Below are positions 8,618-18,093 of a stretch of DNA of 64,000 nucleotides, piece after piece; within the stretch, counting starts at the first letter, position 1, and every line of letters begins with the position of its first letter. Below the pieces are notes generated by a model, which saw nothing but the letters and a program-made list of their open reading frames with translations, did no database searches and had not been told where the DNA came from. Made by a program: the position numbers and the translations under genes. This DNA comes from Bailinhaonella thermotolerans (GTDB lineage: Bacteria; Actinomycetota; Actinomycetes; Streptosporangiales; Streptosporangiaceae), in contig NZ_QZEY01000001.1 in assembly GCF_003594875.1 (NCBI RefSeq), positions 806,001 to 870,000 on the forward strand, read 5' to 3'.

Positions 8618-9958
8618 CTAGGCGGGGGCCAGGGCGAGGGCGGCGAGGGTCAGGGCGGCGGCGCCGGCCAGGACGACGCCGGTGGACGGGAGGGTGGCGA
8701 GGGCGCCGAAGATCGCCACGCCGAGGGCGGTGCCGGCCTGGCGGGCGGCGTTCAGGGCGCCCTGGCCGGTGGCCGCGAGATTCAGCGGCACGGCGGCGGA
8801 CATGTCGGCGACGCACGCGGGGATGGCCAGGGGACTGCCCGCGCCGATCAGGAGCTGCGCGGCGAACAGCGACCACATCGAGCCGCCGCCGGTGGCCAGC
8901 ACCAGGCCCCCCAGCAGGTCGAGCGTGATCCCGGCGAGGATGAGCCGGCGGGCCCCCAGGCGTACGACGAGACGACCCGTGATCATGGGCAGGACGGCGA
9001 CCGGCACGGTCATGGGCAGGAAGGCCAGCCCGGCCTGGAGCGGCGTCAGGCCCCGGGTGGTCACCAGCCACTGCGTCAGCGTGAACAGCAACCCGTAGTA
9101 GATCAACTGGGACGTCACCGCCACGCCCAGGTTCACCCGGACACGGGTCAGGGCCAGCAGCGCGGGCGGCAGGACGGGCGCGCCGGCGCGGCGCTCCACG
9201 CGCGGGAGCACGGCGACGGCGACGGCCGCGACCGCGATCGCGGCGTACGGCAGCGGCCGCGCCCAGCCCGCCGTTCCCCCGTCGACCAGGCCGAGCGTGA
9301 GCGCGACGAGACCGGTGATCGAGAGCAGGAGGCCGGCCCGGTCGATGGGTACGGCGGTGCCCGCGCGGTGCCCGCTCAGCCCGCGCGAGCTGAGCAGCGT
9401 GAGCAGCGCGACCGGCAGGTTCACCAGGAAGACCAGCCGCCAGCCGCCCGCGGCCACGAGCGCGCCGCCCAGGATCGGGCCGGCGACGATGCCCAGGCCG
9501 GTGATGGAGACGAGCCCGCCGATGCGGCGCGACCGCCGGTCGGGCTCGGGGTACAGCGCGGCCAGCAGCGCCATCGACGCGGGGACCAGCCCGGCGGCGG
9601 GCACGCCGAGCAGCGCCCGGCCCGCGATCAGCACGCCCGCGTTCGGCGCGAGCGCGCACAGCAGCGAGAAGACGGCGAATCCCGCCAGCGCGGCCTGGTA
9701 GACCCGGCGCGGCCCCCAGCGGTCGGCGACCGATCCCGACGCGAGCATCAGCCCGGCGAGGACGACGGTGTAGGCGTCGACCGCCCACGGGAGGGCGGCG
9801 GCGGGGGCGTGCAGGTCGGCCCGCATGTCGGGAAGCGCCACGTTCAGGATCGTGGCGTCCAGCGAGATCATGAAGTTGCCGGCCGCGATGCCGGCGAACC
9901 GCCCCGCCGCACCCCTTTCCCGGGTGTACGGCGGGGCCGCGCGCAGGGTGACGCTCAC
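8618..9958 (-). CDS. MFS drug-efflux transporter
   Basis: The 446-residue product is an MFS permease of the DHA2 (EmrB/QacA) type. It shows the motif-D1 segment [17 protein letters not shown] in helix 1, motif [13 protein letters not shown] between helices 2 and 3, and motif [14 protein letters not shown] in helix 5, and roughly 14 hydrophobic segments. Such proteins export hydrophobic drugs in exchange for protons. The GTG start lies seven bases after the tautomerase stop and has only a weak GGAAG site, so translation is probably coupled. It forms a likely operon with the tautomerase and the LysR gene upstream. Confidence 0.85.
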   Translation of the reverse strand: MSVTLRAAPPYTRERGAAGRFAGIAAGNFMISLDATILNVALPDMRADLHAPAAALPWAVDAYTVVLAGLMLASGSVADRWGPRRVYQAALAGFAVFSLLCALAPNAGVLIAGRALLGVPAAGLVPASMALLAALYPEPDRRSRRIGGLVSITGLGIVAGPILGGALVAAGGWRLVFLVNLPVALLTLLSSRGLSGHRAGTAVPIDRAGLLLSITGLVALTLGLVDGGTAGWARPLPYAAIAVAAVAVAVLPRVERRAGAPVLPPALLALTRVRVNLGVAVTSQLIYYGLLFTLTQWLVTTRGLTPLQAGLAFLPMTVPVAVLPMITGRLVVRLGARRLILAGITLDLLGGLVLATGGGSMWSLFAAQLLIGAGSPLAIPACVADMSAAVPLNLAATGQGALNAARQAGTALGVAIFGALATLPSTGVVLAGAAALTLAALALAPA

Positions 9959-9965
9959 GGCGAGG

Positions 9966-10151
9966 TCACTTCCGGTCCGCGGTGAGGGTGCCGGCGGCGC
10001 CCCAGCTCTCGGGGGCGACCTCGTGGATCCAGACCTGGACCGTGTCGGCCGGGAGCCGGTAGACGTCGACGAACGCGTCCGTGATGCGAGAGATCAGCTC
10101 CCGCTTGAGCTCGACGTCGCGGGGCCCCTGCTGAATGGTGACGATGGGCAT
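9966..10151 (-). CDS. 4-oxalocrotonate tautomerase family enzyme
   Basis: This 61-residue protein is a typical single-domain tautomerase: after removal of Met it begins with the catalytic Pro-1 (MPIVTIQQG), and it has the family's length, the [12 protein letters not shown] helix and the VWIHEV strand. Members isomerise enol/keto acids or related substrates and work as hexamers in the cytoplasm. AAGGAG lies a few bases before the ATG. Lying between a LysR regulator and an efflux pump, it may help modify or tolerate an aromatic or quinone-like compound; that role is an inference. Confidence 0.88.
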   Translation of the reverse strand: MPIVTIQQGPRDVELKRELISRITDAFVDVYRLPADTVQVWIHEVAPESWGAAGTLTADRK

Positions 10152-10239
10152 TCTGTGCTCCTTGGTGTGGAGTGGACTGATGTGTCCAGTTCACTCCCGC
10201 CGGCCCCGGCGAACCAGAAGCACTCCGCGCACGCTGCGA

Positions 10240-11145
10240 TCACGAATCGAGATCGCCGCGCGCGGCCTCCCGGCAGGCGTCCAGCAGCGCCCGCACGGGG
10301 CCTGACCCGGGGTCGCGGACCGCGAGCACGGTGGGCAGCCTCAGCCCGCCGGACGGCGCGCGCACCGGGAGGAACACCACGCGGCCGCTGCGCAGCTGAT
10401 GCGCCGCCGCCGCGTACACCACGGTCCAGCCGGGCGCCCCGGTGCCGACCGCGGCGAGGGTGTCCTGCAAGGAGCCGTGCGCCGGGCCCGGCACCGGCGC
10501 GAATCCGGCGGCACGGCACGCCGCCAGCACCAGGTCCACCAGCGGCGGGTTGTTGCGCCGCTCGGTCAGGTGGAGGGGGAGGTCGGCCAGCCGGGCGAGG
10601 TCGACGGCCTCCCCGCGGGCCAGGGGGTGCCGGGCGGGCAGGGCCACCAGCAGCTCGTCCTCCCACACCGGGATCTGCCGCACGCCCTCGGGCGCGTCCA
10701 GCTCGCCGCGGACGAACGCCGCGTCCCACTCTCCCGCGGCGACGCGGCGCAGCCGTACCTCGGGAGGCGCCGACGCCAGCTCGACCCGCGTGCCGGGCAC
10801 CTCCCGCTCCAGCGCCTCCAGCACCCGCTCCAGCCGCTCCCCCATGCCCCGGCTCGTGCCCACCCGCAGCACGGCGCCGTGCCCCGCCGCGAAGGCCCGG
10901 ACGGACGCGCGGGCCCGCCGCTCGGCGGCCAGCACCTCCCGCGCCGCCGGCAGGAACGCCCGCCCCGCCGCCGTCAGCCGGACCCGCCGCGGCGACCGGT
11001 CGAACAGCTCGACGCCCAGCTCCCGCTCAAGCCGCGCGACCTGCTGGCTGACCGCCGACTGCACGATCATCAGCCGCTCGGCCGCCTTGCCGAAATGCAG
11101 CTCCTCCGCCACCACGACGAAGTACCTCACCTGCCGAAACTCCAT
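10240..11145 (-). CDS. LysR-family transcriptional regulator
   Basis: The 301-residue product has the N-terminal LysR winged helix (MEFRQVRYFVVVAEELHFGKAAERL and QSAVSQQVARLERELGVELFDRS, residues 1-60) followed by a periplasmic-binding-like effector domain. Length is normal. It lies 88 bp upstream of the tautomerase and MFS genes in the same direction, so it probably regulates them and may share their transcript. LysR genes are more often divergent from their targets, so an alternative target is possible. The effector is unknown. Confidence 0.88.
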   Translation of the reverse strand: MEFRQVRYFVVVAEELHFGKAAERLMIVQSAVSQQVARLERELGVELFDRSPRRVRLTAAGRAFLPAAREVLAAERRARASVRAFAAGHGAVLRVGTSRGMGERLERVLEALEREVPGTRVELASAPPEVRLRRVAAGEWDAAFVRGELDAPEGVRQIPVWEDELLVALPARHPLARGEAVDLARLADLPLHLTERRNNPPLVDLVLAACRAAGFAPVPGPAHGSLQDTLAAVGTGAPGWTVVYAAAAHQLRSGRVVFLPVRAPSGGLRLPTVLAVRDPGSGPVRALLDACREAARGDLDS

Positions 11146-11230
11146 GATGCCCGCAGGCTACGCGACCCCGGTCCGCCTCTCGCGCGCCGACCCCGGGCGG
11201 CGGCGCCGGGGCATGTGCTGTCAGGGGGGC

Positions 11231-13372
11231 GTGGTTGGATCTCTTGACGTGGAGGGTTCGGTCGAGCGGGTCGTGTACGTCGGGGAGGACGAGTACACCG
11301 TCGCGCGGATGAGCGCCGAGGGGGTGGGCGCGTTCGTCGCGGCGGGGCGGGCGCTGGCCGGGGCGCAGCCCGGGGAGACGCTGCGGCTCACCGGGGAGTG
11401 GGGGGAGCATCCGCGGCACGGCAGGCGGCTGACGGTGGTCACCTGCCAGCGGGTCACCCCGGCGACCGTGCACGCGATCCGGGCCTATCTGGGGTCGGGG
11501 CTGATCCGGGGCATCGGGCCGCGGCTCGCGCACGCGATCGTCGATCACTTCGGGGAGGCGACGCTGAAGGTGATCGACACGACGCCGGAGCGGTTGCGGG
11601 AGGTCGTCGGGATCGGGCCCGCGCGGCAGGCGCAGATCCGCGAGGCCTGGGAGGAGCAGCAGGCCGTCGCCGCGCTGATGGTGGTGCTCAGCGGGTACGG
11701 CGTCAGCCCGCGGCTCGCCGCGAAGGTCTATCGCGCGTTCGGGGCGGAGTCCGCGGAGGTGCTGGCGCGCGAGCCGTACCGGCTGATCTCCGAGGTGAGG
11801 GGGATCGGGTTCGCGACGGCCGACCGCATCGCGCTTGCCTCGGGGGTGCCGGAGAGCAGCCCGGAGCGGATGAAGGCGGCGATCCTGGAGGCGCTGGAGC
11901 GGGCCGCCGGGGCCGGGCACTGCTTCCTGCCGCTGCCCGCGCTGCTGTCCGCCGCCGCCGAGCTGACGGGGCAGGACCGGGAGTTCGCCGGGCGGATGGT
12001 GGACCCCCTCTCCGCGGAGGGGCGGGTGGTGGTGGAGGCGTCGCTCGACCAGCCGGGGCGCAGGGTGGTGTACGCCAAGGAACTGCACGACCGGGAGCTG
12101 GCGCTGACCATCCACCTGGGCCGGCTGCTGGGGGCCCGTTCGACGCTGCCGGTGCGCGGGTTCCCCGAGGACCCGGATCTGCACGAGGACCAGCAGGTCG
12201 CGGTGAACACGGCGCTGACCAGCACGGTGTCGATCCTCACCGGGGGACCCGGCTGCGGCAAGAGCCACACGGTGCGGGCGATCGCGCGGACCGTCAGGTC
12301 GATGGGCGGCACGGTGACGCTCGCCGCGCCCACCGGCAAGGCGGCCAAGCGGCTGTCGGAGCTGACGGGGCTGCCCGCGATGACCGTGCACCGCCTCCTC
12401 GCCTTCCGGCCGGACGAGAGCCTGCTGTTCCAGCGCGCCCCCGCGCAGGCCGACCTCGTGGTGGTGGACGAGGCGTCGATGCTGGACCTGAACCTCGCCG
12501 CGCGGCTGGCGGCGGCCGTGCCGAGCGGCAGCCACCTGCTGCTGGTCGGCGACGAGGACCAGCTCTCCAGCATCGGCCCGGGCAGCGTGCTGGCCGACCT
12601 TCTGCGGGTGGAGGAGATCGCGCGCGTCCGGCTGACGCACGTCTTCCGCCAGGCGGGCGACAGCGGGATCGTCCGGGCCGCCCACGAGATCAGGGCCGGC
12701 CGGATGCCGGCGCTCCCCGGCCGCGCCGGGTTCTGGTTCGAGGAGGTGGACGATCCGGAGCTGGTGGCCGAACGCGTGGTCGAGCTGGCGACCGAGGGCA
12801 TCCCCCGCAAGCAGAACGTCTCCCCGGACCAGGTGCAGGTGCTGGCCCCCACCCGGCGCGGCGTGACCGGGACCGCCGAGCTCGGCCGCCGCGTCCAGGA
12901 CCGGCTGAACCCGGCCCGCGACGACGTGCCCGAGCACTGGGCGGGCACGGCGGTCTTCCGTCCCGGCGACCGGGTCATGCCGATCCGCAACGACTACGAC
13001 AAGGGCGTCTTCAACGGCGAGACCGGCACCGTCACCGAGGTGAGCCTCCAGGCGCGGCAGGTGGAGGTGCGCACCGACGACGGGCTGACGGTGTCGTACG
13101 GCTTCGACGAACTGGACGACCTCGTCCACGCCTACGCGATCAGCGTGCACCGCTCCCAGGGCAGCGAATACCCGTTCGTGGTCGCGCCCCTCGTCCCGGA
13201 GTCCGGCGGCGTCATGCTCCGCCGCCGCCTCCTCTACACCCTGGTCACCCGGGCCCGCTCCTGGGTCGTGCTCGTCGGCTCCCGCGCCGCCCTCCGCCAG
13301 GCCGTGCACCGCGCCACGCCGCCCCGCCACACCGCCCTCGCCGCCCGCCTGGCCCTCCTGCTCCGCTCCTGA
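11231..13372 (+). CDS. recD2: RecD2-type ATP-dependent DNA helicase
   Basis: The 713-residue product matches stand-alone RecD2 helicases: an N-terminal OB-like region, helix-hairpin-helix repeats (GLIRGIGPRLAHAIV, VGIGPARQAQI, VRGIGFATADRIA), Walker A GGPGCGKSHT near residue 340, the DEAS box VVVDEASML, an SH3-like insertion (GDRVMPIRNDYDKGVFNGE) and the C-terminal motif AISVHRSQGSEYP. It unwinds DNA 5' to 3' without RecB or RecC. The start is uncertain: a GTG preceded by AGGGGGG is chosen, while an ATG 18 bases earlier and a GTG 18 bases later are in frame. It is a single gene, divergent from the LysR gene. Confidence 0.88.
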   Translation: MVGSLDVEGSVERVVYVGEDEYTVARMSAEGVGAFVAAGRALAGAQPGETLRLTGEWGEHPRHGRRLTVVTCQRVTPATVHAIRAYLGSGLIRGIGPRLAHAIVDHFGEATLKVIDTTPERLREVVGIGPARQAQIREAWEEQQAVAALMVVLSGYGVSPRLAAKVYRAFGAESAEVLAREPYRLISEVRGIGFATADRIALASGVPESSPERMKAAILEALERAAGAGHCFLPLPALLSAAAELTGQDREFAGRMVDPLSAEGRVVVEASLDQPGRRVVYAKELHDRELALTIHLGRLLGARSTLPVRGFPEDPDLHEDQQVAVNTALTSTVSILTGGPGCGKSHTVRAIARTVRSMGGTVTLAAPTGKAAKRLSELTGLPAMTVHRLLAFRPDESLLFQRAPAQADLVVVDEASMLDLNLAARLAAAVPSGSHLLLVGDEDQLSSIGPGSVLADLLRVEEIARVRLTHVFRQAGDSGIVRAAHEIRAGRMPALPGRAGFWFEEVDDPELVAERVVELATEGIPRKQNVSPDQVQVLAPTRRGVTGTAELGRRVQDRLNPARDDVPEHWAGTAVFRPGDRVMPIRNDYDKGVFNGETGTVTEVSLQARQVEVRTDDGLTVSYGFDELDDLVHAYAISVHRSQGSEYPFVVAPLVPESGGVMLRRRLLYTLVTRARSWVVLVGSRAALRQAVHRATPPRHTALAARLALLLRS

Positions 13373-13718
13373 CCCGCCCACGGCCAGCCCCAGAAGGCAC
13401 GCCGCCGGCCAGGCCGACGACCAAAGAAGCGGGCTCGCCTACCACGCGGCAGATCATCCTCTTCCGCCCCGGGGCCGGCGCGCCCGAAGCGGGGTCGAGA
13501 GGGACAGGAGCCGGGCGGGGTCGCGGAACCAGAGGGCCGGCACTCCGCGCGCTCTGCGGCTACGGGCATCCGGCGGGCCTCGTGGCGCAGAACGGCCGAC
13601 CCGCGTCACGCCGGCTTCCCGGCCCGCCGAGCGCCGGGCTCACGGGAGTGCGCGGTGCCGCGAGCTCGGGGCCGCCTCTCCCACTCTCGGAGGACCTTTA
13701 TGCGGAAAAAGTCAGTCC

Positions 13719-13740
13719 GGTAAATATCCCACTATTTACC
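13719..13740. promoter_or_regulatory. Inverted repeat, probable operator
   Basis: GGTAAATA and TATTTACC form a perfect 8-bp inverted repeat around TCCCAC. Its position, 150 bp before the 905-residue protein gene and inside the AT-rich stretch, fits a protein-binding site better than a terminator, because it lies more than 340 bp after recD2. Confidence 0.5.
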
Positions 13741-13807
13741 CATATAGATGCAGATATGGCGAATACAGGGAGTCCCATTCCCGAGAAGGACATAAAGCGA
13801 GGGCGAC

Positions 13808-13835
13808 TTGAATCGTGGCGGGAGTGAAGTATTTC
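13808..13835 (+). promoter_or_regulatory. Putative sigma70-type promoter
   Basis: TTGAAT, 16 bp, then TATTTC resembles the housekeeping -35 and -10 hexamers. Transcription would start near 13842, leaving a leader of about 50 nt before the ATG of the 905-residue protein. Confidence 0.4.
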
Positions 13836-13891
13836 GGAAGTGATGGGTACGCTGGCGGAAGCCGTTGAAAGCGCCTCTCGGAAGGGGCTCC

Positions 13892-16609
13892 ATGGGCATC
13901 TTCGTCAGTTTCTCCGGCACGGCCCCGATTCCGGGGGCGGACACCGGGTTCCGGATCTGGTCGTACACCGTGACCCCGTCTTCGCCTGGCGAGATCCCGG
14001 CCGGACAGCAGATCGCGCTCGCTCTGCCGCTCGACGTCGACATCCGCGATCCCGCGCACTTTCCCGGCGTTCCCGCACTCGCCGGCGCGTTCCTGGTGCG
14101 CGACACCGCTGCCGGCCGTCAGTACGCGGGCCGGGTGACCGGGCCCGCGGGCACGCAGACCATCTCGTTCGTCGCCCCCGCCGCACAGTCCACCGGCGAG
14201 GTACTGCTCGTCCGGCTCCAGTCCAACGCTCTGGTCGTCGCCCTGCCCTTCTCCGTCACGCCGAACGGCCCGCAGGCCCCCACGCAGCGCCTGATCGCCC
14301 CGATCGCGGGCCGGCCGGTGTTCCAGGGGCGCCCCCTGACGGACTTCACGGGCATGCTGCCGTACGCCAGCGAGGTTTTCGGGGTCTACCAGCCGCTGGT
14401 GAACTGGCTCGGCGCGCAGAACACCGTCTGGGCCCTGGGAAACGGCGAGACCGGCGCGGGACTCGGCCACGACCGGTTCTTCGGTCCCGCCGCCCGCGCG
14501 CTCGACGATGAGGTGCTCGCCGAGATCGCGCGGCGCTTCGGGGGCTCCGCGCAGAGCGTGCTGTCACCGGTGGGACTGGTGAACCTGTTCCGGCAGTACT
14601 TCTTCGAGTTCGACACGTTCCTCGGCGCCCCCGCCGGTCACCTGTGGCTCAGTCCCGGCGGCACGGTCGAGGTGGTGGAGACGAGCACCCGCCGCACGCT
14701 GGTCGAGCGCACCGCCGAGCAGGCCGAGGAGACCTCGCGCAAGGTCGAGGAGAGCCTGACCGAGCAGGACGACGTGGCGGACGCCGTCAAGGAGGAGAAC
14801 GCCAACGACACCAAGCTCGGCGTCAGCGCGACCGGCGGCGTCAACGCCCCGATCTTCCACGCGGACGCCAGCGCGAGCTTCACGGTGCAGAGCACGGTCA
14901 AGCGCTCGGCGGAGGAGACGCACAAGCACGCCCGCACCCAGAGCTCCAAGGTCACCAGCGAGATCAAGCGCAACTACAAGACGACGTTCAAGACGGTCAC
15001 CGAGACCACCGACACCTCCAGTCGCCGCTATGTGGTGCAGAACACCACCGGGCAGCTCGTCAACTACGAGCTGCGCCGCAAGATGCGCAAGGTCGGCGTG
15101 CAGCTCCAGCACATCGGCTCGCGTCTGGCCTGGCAGATCTACATCGACAAACCCGGCCGTCACCTGGGTCTGGGCGACATGGTCGACCTCGTCACCGGGC
15201 CCGACCTGACCGGGGTGCAACGGCCGGAGATCAAGACCCACCCCGCCGAGCAGAAGGTGACGCACTCCCTGTCGCTGCCGTTCATCCTGCATCAGGGGGC
15301 CGACGACGAGGCCGAGAACACCTACACGCTGTCGCCGGAGAACGGCGACCACGGCATCCACAAGCCCACCGCCGGCACCAACAACATCATCCAGTTCCGG
15401 TTCGACTTCCCGCTGCCGCCTCCGCCGCCCGGGTTCGAGGTGAACCGGCTCGGCTTCGTCGACTTCCGCGGAGCGCAGGTGCAGTTCACCACCGATCCCA
15501 CCAAACTGGGAATGCAGCTCAACCCCGACCCGGCCAAGAACTCCCTGGGGCTCCGGCTCACGCACGCCAACTTCCAGAGCCGCAAATCCCTGCCCTTCGA
15601 TGTGTCGATCATCTACACCCCCACCGCGACCACCAAGGCGGACATCGACAAGGCCAACGCGGAGGCCAAGGCCGCCTATGACAAGCAGATCGCCCAGCTC
15701 CAGCGCGAGGCGTACGGCCAGGCGGTGCGGGACCGGCTGCGCAAGGTCTCCCGGATGCAGTCCCGCCCCGCGGAGGACCTGCGCAGCGAGGAGCGCCAGA
15801 CCGTGTTCCGCAGCCTGCTCTTCCGCGTCGACCTCGGCCCCGACCCGCACCTGGGCGCCGAGGTCCTGCAGCAGATGTTCGACGTGGACGAGATGCTCTA
15901 CTTCGTCGCCCCCGACTACTGGCGGCCCCGCACGCCCACCCCGCCCCCGCCGCACCCGGTGCCGCCCGAGCCGAGCCAGTCCAGCGTCGGCCGCTACCCC
16001 GTGCCTCCCCTGGCCGGGTCCGGCGGCGCCGCGCTCACGCGGGGCGACACCGTCGTGAGCTGGTACTCCCACACCGACCAGAACAACGCCATCGACCCGC
16101 TCGGGCACTCCAGCGAGGAGTGGCGGGTCAACTACCTCATCACCGACGACAGCCTGCCCGCGCCGCTCGGCAGCTCCCTCGGCTGGCTGATCCAGACCGA
16201 CGGCGACGAGCGGCGCAACGAGTTCCTCAACGCCGCCTGGGTCAAGGCGGTGCTGCCGGTGCGCCCGGGCCAGGAGGCCCGGGCCCTGGAGCTGCTCAGG
16301 ACGATCGAGGGCGAGGCCGTCTTCGACAAGCCCTACCCGGTCCAGCCCGGCGACCCGCCGGAGTACCAGGGCCTGACCGTCGGCGAGGTGCTGCGCAAAC
16401 TCGCGGCCAAGGTCCAGGCGGACAACACCGACCCCGCCGCCATGCTGGCCGCCGAGAAGGTCTTCGAGACCGGATTCGATCCGCTCGCCGGCGGCTTCCG
16501 CCCGGCCGAGCCGTACCAGGTCTTCGACCAGTGGGTCGAGGTGCTGCCGACCGACCAGATCGTCGCCGTGGCCGTGCAGTACGACCCGAAGACCGGACAG
16601 CAGTTGTGA
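13892..16609 (+). CDS. Large uncharacterised protein with coiled-coil core
   Basis: This 905-residue protein starts at the ATG preceded by GGAAGGGG. It has no signal peptide or membrane helix. The N-terminal 130 residues look like a beta-sandwich. Residues about 275-350 are heptad-like and charged (RTAEQAEETSRKVEESLTEQ), followed by VSATGGV and ADASASFTVQS segments, a Lys/Thr-rich part (KRNYKTTFKTVTETTDTSS) and a conserved-looking stretch ending in GSRLAWQIYIDKPGR. A second helical segment near 600 (KANAEAKAAYDKQIAQLQ) and a Pro-rich linker precede the C-terminal domain. I recall similar cores only in unannotated bacterial proteins. Its stop overlaps the start of the next gene by four bases, so both act together. 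Function unknown. Confidence 0.75.
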   Translation: MGIFVSFSGTAPIPGADTGFRIWSYTVTPSSPGEIPAGQQIALALPLDVDIRDPAHFPGVPALAGAFLVRDTAAGRQYAGRVTGPAGTQTISFVAPAAQSTGEVLLVRLQSNALVVALPFSVTPNGPQAPTQRLIAPIAGRPVFQGRPLTDFTGMLPYASEVFGVYQPLVNWLGAQNTVWALGNGETGAGLGHDRFFGPAARALDDEVLAEIARRFGGSAQSVLSPVGLVNLFRQYFFEFDTFLGAPAGHLWLSPGGTVEVVETSTRRTLVERTAEQAEETSRKVEESLTEQDDVADAVKEENANDTKLGVSATGGVNAPIFHADASASFTVQSTVKRSAEETHKHARTQSSKVTSEIKRNYKTTFKTVTETTDTSSRRYVVQNTTGQLVNYELRRKMRKVGVQLQHIGSRLAWQIYIDKPGRHLGLGDMVDLVTGPDLTGVQRPEIKTHPAEQKVTHSLSLPFILHQGADDEAENTYTLSPENGDHGIHKPTAGTNNIIQFRFDFPLPPPPPGFEVNRLGFVDFRGAQVQFTTDPTKLGMQLNPDPAKNSLGLRLTHANFQSRKSLPFDVSIIYTPTATTKADIDKANAEAKAAYDKQIAQLQREAYGQAVRDRLRKVSRMQSRPAEDLRSEERQTVFRSLLFRVDLGPDPHLGAEVLQQMFDVDEMLYFVAPDYWRPRTPTPPPPHPVPPEPSQSSVGRYPVPPLAGSGGAALTRGDTVVSWYSHTDQNNAIDPLGHSSEEWRVNYLITDDSLPAPLGSSLGWLIQTDGDERRNEFLNAAWVKAVLPVRPGQEARALELLRTIEGEAVFDKPYPVQPGDPPEYQGLTVGEVLRKLAAKVQADNTDPAAMLAAEKVFETGFDPLAGGFRPAEPYQVFDQWVEVLPTDQIVAVAVQYDPKTGQQL

Positions 16610-17853
16610 GCCGCGTCCCGGTCACGCTGCGGGACCGTACGGCGGACGCCTTCACCCGGCTCATGACGCTGCCCGACGGGGTCGCGGTGCCGGCCGAGCC
16701 GAGCGCGCTGTGCCTGAAGGACACGAAGGCGTGCGTCAAGGGGGCCAAGCGGTCCGTGCCCACCGACGTGCCGTCGTACTTCCCCGGTCTGAAGAGCTGG
16801 GATCCGCCCGACTTCGCCGACTGGATCTTCACGGCGGCCCCGCTCCTCACCGGCCCCGCCCAGGCTCGGCTGCTCAACGTCTCGGTCGCCAAGCCCGCCC
16901 CGGCCGGATACACGGTGAACGTCTTCGCCAGCGGTTTCGGCTCGCCCGACCTGTGGCCGATGGCGGTGGCCGTCGCCACGCCCAAGGGGCTCCCCGACGA
17001 CAAGCCCTCGTCCTTCCTGGTGCTGTTCCAGAACACCCCCATGCAGGACCCCACCTCCAACGCCTACCGCTTCTTCGAGCCGCCCTGGGGCTGGGACTGG
17101 CTCTTCTACCAGTTCTGGCGGTGGTTCGGGCTGATCAACGTGCCGATCTGCGCCAACTGGGCCGCCTGGGGCCTGCCGTACCAGCTCACCCGGGCAGGCA
17201 AGAAGTTCGTGCTGGTCATCCCGCAGATGCCGATCGACACGCTGGCGCGCGACCCCGCCCGATACGCGCCGCTGTCCGGAGAGCGGCTGGCCAGGCTGCT
17301 GGGGGCGATCCAGCAGATCGTCGCGCCGAATGCGGGTGGCGCCGACCCCGCCCACGTGGCGCTGGCCGGCTTCAGCAACGGCAACCTCGTGCTCTCGAGC
17401 TTCCTCAAGAACAACCTCGCCAAGCACGCGGCCGCGGCCGACCGCGCGATGCTGGAGAAGATCCGGGAGATCTACGTGTTCGCCCCTCCGGAGCAGCAGT
17501 GGGCGGGCGCGGAGATCTTCGACTCGTGCGCGGCCTGGAAGGCGGCGGTCCCCGCGGGCGTGCTCCGCGCCTATACCCACGCCGTCTACGACCTGGCCTA
17601 CGAGAAGCTGCTGGGACGCCGTGCGGTCAACGCCGGGGTCCCGTTCGACGGCGACAACAAGGCCGGCGACCTGTCCCTGTCCTACCTGCCCTACACCCCC
17701 GCCGACAACGTCTGGACCCGCGCGTGCCAGGGGACCCTCAAGCGCACGGTCCCCAAATGCGCCTGCGCCGCGAAGGTCGGCTTCGACAACGTCCACCACT
17801 GGATCCCCGGCCTCGCCCTCACCCACGCGGCCGCCCGCAGCCCCTTCCTCTGA
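16606..17853 (+). CDS. Alpha/beta-hydrolase-like protein, GFSNG elbow
   Basis: The 415-residue product begins at the GTG that overlaps the preceding TGA. The sequence HVALAGFSNGNLVLSSFL has the GxSxG nucleophile elbow of alpha/beta hydrolases, preceded by an expected strand (KKFVLVIPQMP), and a late DNVHHWIPGLALTH offers the catalytic histidine. An aromatic insertion, FFEPPWGWDWLFYQFWRWFG (about residues 146-165), may be a lid or membrane-touching loop. There is no signal peptide. Because it is co-translated with the 905-residue protein, the two probably form one system. Substrate unknown; a non-enzymatic role is possible. Confidence 0.68.
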   Translation: MSRVPVTLRDRTADAFTRLMTLPDGVAVPAEPSALCLKDTKACVKGAKRSVPTDVPSYFPGLKSWDPPDFADWIFTAAPLLTGPAQARLLNVSVAKPAPAGYTVNVFASGFGSPDLWPMAVAVATPKGLPDDKPSSFLVLFQNTPMQDPTSNAYRFFEPPWGWDWLFYQFWRWFGLINVPICANWAAWGLPYQLTRAGKKFVLVIPQMPIDTLARDPARYAPLSGERLARLLGAIQQIVAPNAGGADPAHVALAGFSNGNLVLSSFLKNNLAKHAAAADRAMLEKIREIYVFAPPEQQWAGAEIFDSCAAWKAAVPAGVLRAYTHAVYDLAYEKLLGRRAVNAGVPFDGDNKAGDLSLSYLPYTPADNVWTRACQGTLKRTVPKCACAAKVGFDNVHHWIPGLALTHAAARSPFL

Positions 17854-18047
17854 GTCCTCCGCCCGCGAGCCGGTGAGGCGGGACGACTCGCACGCGCAGA
17901 ACGACTCCTCGCGCCCCTCCACCTCTCCGGTGGTGGCCGCGCTCGGTGAGCCGGGAGGCCGGGTGCGGTATCCCCGGTGCGCGTCCGCGCACGATGGCCG
18001 GGATCGGCGGCGGCCACGGGACGGCTCCCTGGCTCCGCCGTACGGCT

Positions 18048-18074
18048 CCCGCACCGCTGGGCGGGCGGTGCGGG
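18048..18074. terminator. Bidirectional terminator hairpin
   Basis: CCCGCACCGC and GCGGTGCGGG form a perfect 10-bp stem with a 7-nt loop. It lies between the convergent hydrolase and MHS transporter genes. There is no T-run, as is usual in high-GC actinomycetes. Confidence 0.65.
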
Positions 18075-18093
18075 AGGAGACCGCGGGGTGGGG

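Larger units (their letters stand above)
13373..13891. other. Long intergenic region with AT-rich right half
   Basis: No gene is supported here. The left 310 bp are ordinary GC-rich DNA without family-like frames. From about 13690 to 13860 the composition changes abruptly to AT-rich for this genome. That part holds an inverted repeat and a promoter-like sequence, listed separately, upstream of the 905-residue protein. Confidence 0.6.

Noticed and set aside
7848-9788. A 646-codon frame that seems to fuse a long protein to the hypothetical protein
   Set aside because: Its first three quarters are the antisense-like shadow of the MFS gene frame; only the last 166 codons after a GGAGGGGG ribosome site look like a gene.
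13892-16609. Phage tail or contractile-injection protein
   Set aside because: No sheath, tube, baseplate, terminase or capsid gene lies nearby, and no tail-protein motif is visible.
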